A stretch of DNA of 64,000 nucleotides from Methylophilus rhizosphaerae (GTDB lineage Bacteria > Pseudomonadota > Gammaproteobacteria > Burkholderiales > Methylophilaceae): assembly GCF_900100975.1 (NCBI RefSeq), contig NZ_FNFX01000005.1:62001-126000 (forward strand), in the 5' to 3' direction. Below, piece by piece: positions 57,383 through 64,000 of the stretch. Both the position numbers and the translations under genes were made by a program. Below the pieces are notes generated by a model, which saw only the letters and a list, made by a program, of their open reading frames with translations, searched no databases and was not told the origin of the DNA. Every line of letters starts with the position of its first letter. The stretch's first letter is position 1.

Positions 57383-58171
57383 TCAGGCTTTATTTTTCTT
57401 GGCCATGCGGTCACGCCCCCATAAATAGTAGCCAGACAAGGTATAGACAAACACCACGCTGAACAACACTTCCGGCGGGCTGTAGGAAATCAGCACGAAC
57501 GCCAGCACGACGGCCAGAATGGCGACAAACGGGACAGAGTGCCTGAGGTTGATATCCTTGCCACTGTAAAACCGGAGGTCAGATACCATGGAGCCGGCCG
57601 CGAACACGGTCAGGCACCAGGCAATCCACTTCACCTGCAAGGCACCGAAGAAAATCTCGCGCCCATCAATATTGTATTCGTAAGACACCCAGACAAAACC
57701 GGCCAGCAAGGCAGCCGCAGCCGGACTGGGCAAGCCCTGGAAATAGCGCTTGTCCTGGAACGGATCATCGATCTTGGTATTAAAGCGTGCCAGGCGCAAG
57801 GCGGCACAGGCACAGTAAATAAACGCAGCAATCCAGCCCAGTTTACCCATGGGCTGCAATGCCCATACATAAACGATCAATGCCGGCGCCACGCCGAATG
57901 ACACCATATCCGCCAGGCTATCATACTCTGCCCCGAACGCACTTTGCGTATTGGTCATGCGCGCCACGCGGCCATCCAGCCCATCCATCACCATGGCAAT
58001 GAAAATCGCCACCGCTGACTGCTCAAAATGCTGGTTCATGGCCTGCACAATGGCATAAAACCCGCCAAACAAGGAGGCAGAGGTAAATAAATTGGGCAAC
58101 AGGTAAATACCACGTTGACGCAAAGTGGTATATTCCTCGCGGCGCGACGGGCGGTTTTGTGGTTCGGACAT
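57383..58171 (-). CDS. pssA: CDP-diacylglycerol-serine O-phosphatidyltransferase
   Basis: Makes phosphatidylserine, the precursor of phosphatidylethanolamine. 262 residues, type II (membrane) enzyme with about eight helices. CDP-alcohol motif DG-x2-AR-x8-G-x3-D-x3-D fits DGLDGRVARMTNTQSAFGAEYD plus SLADM. A TTG 12 nt upstream is an alternative start. Confidence 0.96.
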   Translation of the reverse strand: MSEPQNRPSRREEYTTLRQRGIYLLPNLFTSASLFGGFYAIVQAMNQHFEQSAVAIFIAMVMDGLDGRVARMTNTQSAFGAEYDSLADMVSFGVAPALIVYVWALQPMGKLGWIAAFIYCACAALRLARFNTKIDDPFQDKRYFQGLPSPAAAALLAGFVWVSYEYNIDGREIFFGALQVKWIAWCLTVFAAGSMVSDLRFYSGKDINLRHSVPFVAILAVVLAFVLISYSPPEVLFSVVFVYTLSGYYLWGRDRMAKKNKA

Positions 58172-58266
58172 AGGAATGTTCAATAATGCAGAATATGCGC
58201 ATTGTTGCGGGCAATCATAAAAAATGCAAGCGTCCGCGGACCATGCAAAAGCCCGCCGACCGGTAA

Positions 58267-59517
<1,251 letters not shown>

Positions 59518-60099
59518 TCGTACTCAAGGAAATTGAAATAACTTATATAACAACGCTGTGAGTTAGATGGTTTTTCGCAGGTAGATTAACCGTTTTTTTC
59601 GCCTCTCGGCGAGTGACTTTCTGGTGCTTGTCCCCCAGAAAGTAATCACAACCAACGCAGTGTTGCGGCGTAGGCTGACTTGCGTAGCAATGTTAAGCGT
59701 AGCGGCCGGAGTCAATTTCGTGACCGGCTTATGCCTAAGTCCGGCAAAGCAACGGACGAAAATCCTAAACTGAGCAACGCAGGAAACAAGCGGAAGCTGG
59801 GGTGTCCTGTTCTTTGCCTTCTTTCTTAGGGACAAGCATAAGAAGAATGGTCGCCTAAGGGCGAAATAAATGCCTCTTCAGCCCGCGAGATAATCAATAG
59901 CCACTGCACCCCTGGCAAGCAAAGAAAAGTAACTCGCCTAAAGACGAAAACAATCACCAAATAATCGCACCAATCCAACAACCTGAGAAGAAACGCCTCC
60001 TCCTCACTATCACCCACGCCGCTTCCCTTTCATTTATTCCGTTCCCTCATGTGCTAGAATCGCGAGTTATTTCGTAGATATTGATCAGGAATTAAGTAT
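59518..60099. repeat. Gene-free gap with repeated hairpins (TCGCC-N4-GGCGA)
   Basis: No gene seen. Features: a hairpin TCGCC-TCTC-GGCGA at 59599-59612; an interrupted stem 59613-59649 (GTGA+CTTTCTGG against CCAGAAAG+TCAC); a second TCGCC-TAAG-GGCGA hairpin at 59851-59864 and a degenerate third at 59934-59947; and a long-range pair GCTTGTCCC (59626-59634) / GGGACAAGC (59829-59837). This looks like a mosaic intergenic repeat (REP/BIME-like). A 90-codon minus-strand frame inside is probably spurious. The promoter for yajC-secDF lies towards its right end (TAGAAT at 60054-60059 is a possible -10). Confidence 0.5.
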
Positions 60100-60414
60100 A
60101 TGTTTATTAGTAACGCCTACGCCGCCGGCGCACCGACTACCGACATCATGGGCTTTTTGCCCATGATCGTGATTTTTGCGTTGTTCTATTTCATGCTGAT
60201 TCGCCCGCAGATGAAACAGGCCAAACAGCATAAAGCGATGCTGGAAGCCCTGAAAGCAGGCGATGAAGTTGCGACGACTGGCGGTATCGTCGGTAAAGTC
60301 ACCAAAGTAGGCGAAAATTTTGTCAGCATTGAAATTGCGGCCAATACAGTGGTGAATGTGCAGAAACACACCGTACAAACCCTGTTGCCTCCAGGCACTT
60401 TAAAATCCATTTAA
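60100..60414 (+). CDS. yajC: Preprotein translocase subunit YajC
   Basis: 104 residues. One membrane helix (about 17-36, IMGFLPMIVIFALFYFMLIRPQ) and a cytoplasmic domain (GDEVATTGGIVGKVTKV). Works with SecDF-YidC at the Sec translocon. Confidence 0.97.
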   Translation: MFISNAYAAGAPTTDIMGFLPMIVIFALFYFMLIRPQMKQAKQHKAMLEALKAGDEVATTGGIVGKVTKVGENFVSIEIAANTVVNVQKHTVQTLLPPGTLKSI

Positions 60415-60458
60415 TTTAGCAAGACTACCCGGTCTTTTATTCCGAACAAGAGTTTGTT

Positions 60459-62288
60459 ATGAACCGTTATCCGTTATGGAAATATGTGCTGATTGGCACC
60501 GTGTTTATCATTGGTTTGCTGTACACGATTCCCAACTTTTTTGGTGAATCGCCTGCGGTACAAATCAGCCCAGCCAAAACTTCACTCAAGGTAGACCAGG
60601 GTCTGCTGCAAAAAGTGGAAGATGCCCTGAAACTGGCGGACATTCCCGTGGATGGCATGTTCCTGGATCCGAATGGCGTCAAGGTACGTCTTGCCAGTAC
60701 AGATATACAACTGCTGGCCAAGGACAAACTGGTGTCAGCCTTGGGTAAAGACTACACGGTAGCGCTGAATCTGGTACCACAGACCCCGAACTGGCTGCAA
60801 AGCATAGGTGCCAAACCCATGTATCTGGGCCTGGATTTGCGTGGGGGGGTGCACTTTCTGCTGCAAGTCGATATGAAGGCTGCACTGGACAAGGCTGCTG
60901 AAAGCACTGTTGGCGACTTCCGTATGTCGTTGCGCAAGGAAAAAATCAATTACTACGGCATTGAGCGCCAGGGCCAGGTGGTGGTCGTGAAGTTCGAATC
61001 AGAGGCTGAAGCCACCAAGGCACGCAACCTGCTGGCTAAGAATTTTTCCGACCTCACCTATAAAATCAGCGGTAGCGATAAGGATTTCAACCTGACCGCC
61101 AGCATGAGCGTCATGGCGCAAAAACGCATCCAGGAATTTGCGCTCAAGCAAAACCTGCAAACCCTGCATAACCGGATTAATGAACTGGGCGTGGCTGAAC
61201 CTATCGTGCAGCAGCAGGGCCTGGACCGCATCGTGGTGCAGTTGCCTGGCGTTCAGGACACTGCCAAAGCCAAGGAAATCCTGGGCCGTACGGCCACACT
61301 GGAAATCCGCATGGTGGATGAAGAAAAATCCGACATGGCTACCTTGCAGAAAGCACAAGCAGGCCAGGTACCTTTTGGTGATGAATTGTATTTCGACCGC
61401 GAAGGCCGCCCAGTCCTGGTCAAGAAAAGCGTCGTGTTGACCGGTGACCGCATTACTGATGCCGGCCCTGGCGTGAACGGCCAAAACGGCTCCTCTGTGG
61501 TGAATGTTACTTTGGATGGCCGCGGCGCGGGCATCTTCAAGAATGTCACCCGTGAAAATGTCGGCAAACGCATGGCGATTCTGCTGATAGAGAAAAACAG
61601 TACCGAAGTCGTTACCGCACCCGTGATCAATGAAGAAATCGGTGGCGGCCGCGTGCAGATTTCCGGCATGGCCAACGCACAGGAAGCGACCGATATTTCA
61701 TTGCTGTTGCGTGCCGGGGCACTGGCAGCGCCTATGGAAATCATTGAAGAGCGTACCGTTGGCCCCAGCATGGGTGAAGAAAACATCAAACGCGGCGTGC
61801 ACTCTACCCTGTGGGGGTTTGCAGCGATTGCTGTCATGATGATTATTTACTACATGGTGTTTGGCGGCGTGTCCGTGATGGCGCTGGGGGTGAACCTGTT
61901 ACTGCTGGTGGCGATCCTGTCCATGTTGCAAGCCACGCTGACTCTGCCCGGCCTGGCGGCGATTGCGCTGGCATTGGGTATGGCGATTGATGCCAACGTA
62001 CTGATTAATGAACGTATCCGTGAAGAGTTACGCAACGGCAATACGCCACAAGCCAGTATCCACGCCGGTTATGATCGCGCGTTTGACACCATCCTGGACT
62101 CCAACGTGACCACACTGATTGCCGGCCTGGCGCTGTTCATGTTTGGCACCGGCCCGATTAAAGGCTTTGCGGTTGTTCACGTGCTGGGGATTCTGACTTC
62201 GATGTTCAGTGCCGTGCTGGTCTCCCGTGCGATCGTGAATCTCTTGTACGGCTATCGCCGCAAGATCGAAAAGCTTCGCATAGGTTAA
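60459..62288 (+). CDS. secD: Protein translocase subunit SecD
   Basis: 609 residues. Uses proton motive force to pull proteins into the periplasm. N-terminal helix, large periplasmic P1 domain with GLDLRGGVHFLLQVD, and five C-terminal helices with AIALALGMAIDANVLINERIREE (the proton-path Asp). Follows yajC by 44 bp. Confidence 0.98.
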   Translation: MNRYPLWKYVLIGTVFIIGLLYTIPNFFGESPAVQISPAKTSLKVDQGLLQKVEDALKLADIPVDGMFLDPNGVKVRLASTDIQLLAKDKLVSALGKDYTVALNLVPQTPNWLQSIGAKPMYLGLDLRGGVHFLLQVDMKAALDKAAESTVGDFRMSLRKEKINYYGIERQGQVVVVKFESEAEATKARNLLAKNFSDLTYKISGSDKDFNLTASMSVMAQKRIQEFALKQNLQTLHNRINELGVAEPIVQQQGLDRIVVQLPGVQDTAKAKEILGRTATLEIRMVDEEKSDMATLQKAQAGQVPFGDELYFDREGRPVLVKKSVVLTGDRITDAGPGVNGQNGSSVVNVTLDGRGAGIFKNVTRENVGKRMAILLIEKNSTEVVTAPVINEEIGGGRVQISGMANAQEATDISLLLRAGALAAPMEIIEERTVGPSMGEENIKRGVHSTLWGFAAIAVMMIIYYMVFGGVSVMALGVNLLLLVAILSMLQATLTLPGLAAIALALGMAIDANVLINERIREELRNGNTPQASIHAGYDRAFDTILDSNVTTLIAGLALFMFGTGPIKGFAVVHVLGILTSMFSAVLVSRAIVNLLYGYRRKIEKLRIG

Positions 62289-62319
62289 TTGCTGTTCACC
62301 CTCTATTTGAGTACAGATT

Positions 62320-63261
62320 ATGGAATTATTCAGAATTAAAAAAGATATCCCGTTCATGAGCTACGGGCGTCTGACTACCTCGATCTCGCTGGTGACGTTC
62401 ATACTGGCAGTGTTCTTTCTGCTGCACAGAGGTCTGCATTACGGCGTTGACTTTACCGGCGGTACAGTCATGGAAGTGCACTACCCGACCACAGCCAATA
62501 TCCAGAAAATCCGTGAAGTCCTTGATGGCACCGGCCTGAAAGATATTACGGTACAGAACTTCGGTTCCAGCCAGGATGTGCTCATTCGCCTGCCAGTCAA
62601 GAAAGACATGTCAATCGCGCAACTGTCAGAAAAAATTTCGGGCGCATTGAAAGCCTCGGATAGCGGTGCGGAAGTACGCCGTGTGGAATCCGTCGGCTCG
62701 CAGGTGGGTGAAGAACTTTACGAAAACGGCGCGCTGGCTTTGCTGCTGGTGTGTTCAGGCATCATGGCTTACTTGGCGATGCGGTTTGAATGGCGTTTTG
62801 CGGTTGCCGCCATTATCGCCAACATGCACGACGTCATCATTATCCTGGGCTTCTTTGCCTTCTTCCAGTGGGAATTCAACCTGACCGTACTCGCCGCGAT
62901 TCTGGCAGTGCTGGGTTACTCGGTGAACGAGTCCGTGGTGGTATTTGACCGTGTACGCGAAAACTTCAAGAAGATGCGTAAAGCCAGCGCGGTGCATGTC
63001 ATTGATAACGCCATTACCCGTACCATGTCGCGTACCATCATCACCCACCTGATGACACAAACCATGGTCTGCTCCATGCTGTTTTTTGGTGGCGAAACCC
63101 TGCATAACTTCTCACTGGCGCTGACCATTGGTATTTTGTTTGGTATCTATTCTTCCGTTTTGGTCGCCTGCCCGATTGCCATGTGGCTGGGCGTAAGTCG
63201 CGCCAACCTGATCGGCGACGCAGAGAAGAAACCTAAAGACGAAGCGACACTCGCACCGTAA
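62320..63261 (+). CDS. secF: Protein translocase subunit SecF
   Basis: 313 residues. Partner of SecD. GVDFTGGTVMEVHY near the N-terminus and the helix segment VLGYSVNESVVVFDRVRENFKKM with the conserved Asp/Arg. 31 bp after secD. Confidence 0.98.
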   Translation: MELFRIKKDIPFMSYGRLTTSISLVTFILAVFFLLHRGLHYGVDFTGGTVMEVHYPTTANIQKIREVLDGTGLKDITVQNFGSSQDVLIRLPVKKDMSIAQLSEKISGALKASDSGAEVRRVESVGSQVGEELYENGALALLLVCSGIMAYLAMRFEWRFAVAAIIANMHDVIIILGFFAFFQWEFNLTVLAAILAVLGYSVNESVVVFDRVRENFKKMRKASAVHVIDNAITRTMSRTIITHLMTQTMVCSMLFFGGETLHNFSLALTIGILFGIYSSVLVACPIAMWLGVSRANLIGDAEKKPKDEATLAP

Positions 63262-63289
63262 CGGCCCTTTTACTCAATGCTTGATTTTT

Positions 63290-63315
63290 AGCCACTGGTG
63301 GGTACACTAGTGGCT
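63290..63315 (+). terminator. Terminator of the yajC-secDF operon
   Basis: Stem AGCCACT / AGTGGCT extended by an inner GTG-CAC, loop GGTA, followed by TCTTGTTTTT. Confidence 0.75.
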
Positions 63316-63337
63316 TCTTGTTTTTAACATCACTCCT

Positions 63338-64000
63338 TTGGACAACATTCCTTTAAGCTGGCAAATTGGCCTGCTGCTGCTCTTGCTATCATTCACGGCA
63401 TTTTTTTCCATCGCCGAAACCAGTTTGATGTCGCTCAACCGCTACCGCATGCGGCATATGGCGAAAGAAGGTCATCGTGGTGCCAAACTGGCCAGCCGCT
63501 TGATTGCGCAAACCGATAAAACATTGGGTGCCATTTTACTGGGCAACACTTTTTGTATCGTCGGCTCCTCCACACTCGAAGTCATCATTTCACATCGCCT
63601 GTTCGGCGAAGGCGACTATGTGCTGATGTGGGGCTCACTGGCAATCACCTTTGCCATCCTGGTATTCAGTGAGATTTCCCCCAAAGTGATTGCCGCCGCC
63701 CATGCGGAAAAACTTGGTTTTGCCTCGAGCTACCTGCTGTACCCGCTGCTGTGGCTGTTCAATCCTGTGGTCTGGTTTGTCAACCTGTTCGTCAAAGGCT
63801 TTTTGAAACTGCTGGGTGTACGTGTCAACTTTGAACATGCGCACGCCGTCACCACCGAAGAATTACGCAGCATAGTCAGTGATGCCGGGCAATATATCCC
63901 CTCGCAAAGCCGCATGATTTTGCTTAACCTGCTCGACCTGGAAGATATTATTGTCGACCACGTCATGACAGCCCATACCCAGGTAGAATTTATTGATCTC
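63338..64000 (+). CDS. CNNM/CorC family membrane protein (HlyC/CorC-type transporter), 5' part
   Basis: 221 codons, open to the right edge. Begins with TTG (MDNIPLSWQIGLLLLLLSFTAFFSIAETSL, written in parts), the DUF21/CNNM start: a hydrophobic helix leading to SIAETSLMSLNRYRM. Further helices about 75-95 and 105-140 with FSEISPKVIAA, then TTEELRSIV and ILLNLLDLEDIIVDHVMT where the first CBS domain begins. Probably Mg/Co transport or efflux. TTG start is uncertain as the ribosome site is weak. Confidence 0.85.
   Translation, partial: MDNIPLSWQIGLLLLLLSFTAFFSIAETSLMSLNRYRMRHMAKEGHRGAKLASRLIAQTDKTLGAILLGNTFCIVGSSTLEVIISHRLFGEGDYVLMWGSLAITFAILVFSEISPKVIAAAHAEKLGFASSYLLYPLLWLFNPVVWFVNLFVKGFLKLLGVRVNFEHAHAVTTEELRSIVSDAGQYIPSQSRMILLNLLDLEDIIVDHVMTAHTQVEFIDL

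Noticed and set aside
59563-59835. 90-codon minus-strand frame in the tgt-yajC gap
   Set aside because: Runs through the hairpin repeats, no ribosome site, content looks like translated repeat DNA.

Overview
The window looks like chromosome of a methylotrophic betaproteobacterium, most likely Methylophilaceae. This rests on the start of a XoxF-type PQQ methanol dehydrogenase at the left edge, and on betaproteobacterial neighbourhoods: rhodanese-grxC-secB-gpsA, murJ-ribF-ileS-lspA, rplU-rpmA-obgE-proB, ffh-ypjD and yajC-secD-secF. The family assignment is an inference; no rRNA or species-level marker is present. I saw no insertion sequence, prophage, integrase or CRISPR array.

Layout. 1-2.6 kb: truncated xoxF (-), a 551-bp control region with several dyads, a possible 53-codon ORF, and a MocR-type regulator that has lost its PLP lysine. 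2.8-10.8 kb: SdiA-regulated-like protein, the gpsA operon, gpmI, envC, two lipoproteins and yjbQ. 10.8-19.1 kb: clpB, an Asp-box propeller with a Cys/His-rich signature, and a GGDEF-EAL / HD-GYP pair. 19.1-26.5 kb: a copper-acquisition cluster, all on the minus strand: DUF2946 protein, small HTH regulator, OprC-type copper receptor, second TonB receptor, PepSY membrane protein, PCu(A)C chaperone, with a TonB-receptor relic at its far end. 26.6-46.4 kb: housekeeping genes (lspA, ileS, ribF, murJ, rpsT, purEK, proB, obgE, L27, L21), a second, catalytically intact MocR, ccoG and an exonuclease/GIY-YIG fusion. 46.6-47.4 kb: three small proteins behind a near-perfect Fur box. 47.5-51.3 kb: two more c-di-GMP proteins. 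51.5-64 kb: tRNA-Lys, ffh, ypjD, HAD phosphatase, EamA exporter, leuA, pssA, tgt, a hairpin-rich gap, yajC-secDF and a truncated CNNM protein.

Themes. Metal supply recurs: XoxF enzymes are normally lanthanide dependent, the copper cluster pairs outer-membrane uptake with a periplasmic chaperone, CcoG matures cbb3 oxidase, and the small-protein operon is under an iron-type operator. Five proteins make, break or sense c-di-GMP. The observations most worth follow-up are the PLP-lysine-less MocR divergent from xoxF, the Fur-box operon of unrecognised small proteins (two of them paralogous), the copper cluster with its receptor relic, the CxCC/CPHH propeller, and the histone-like tail on ribosomal protein S20.

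Start codons were chosen by eye from ribosome-binding sites and family lengths. All family names come from recognising motifs, not from database searches.
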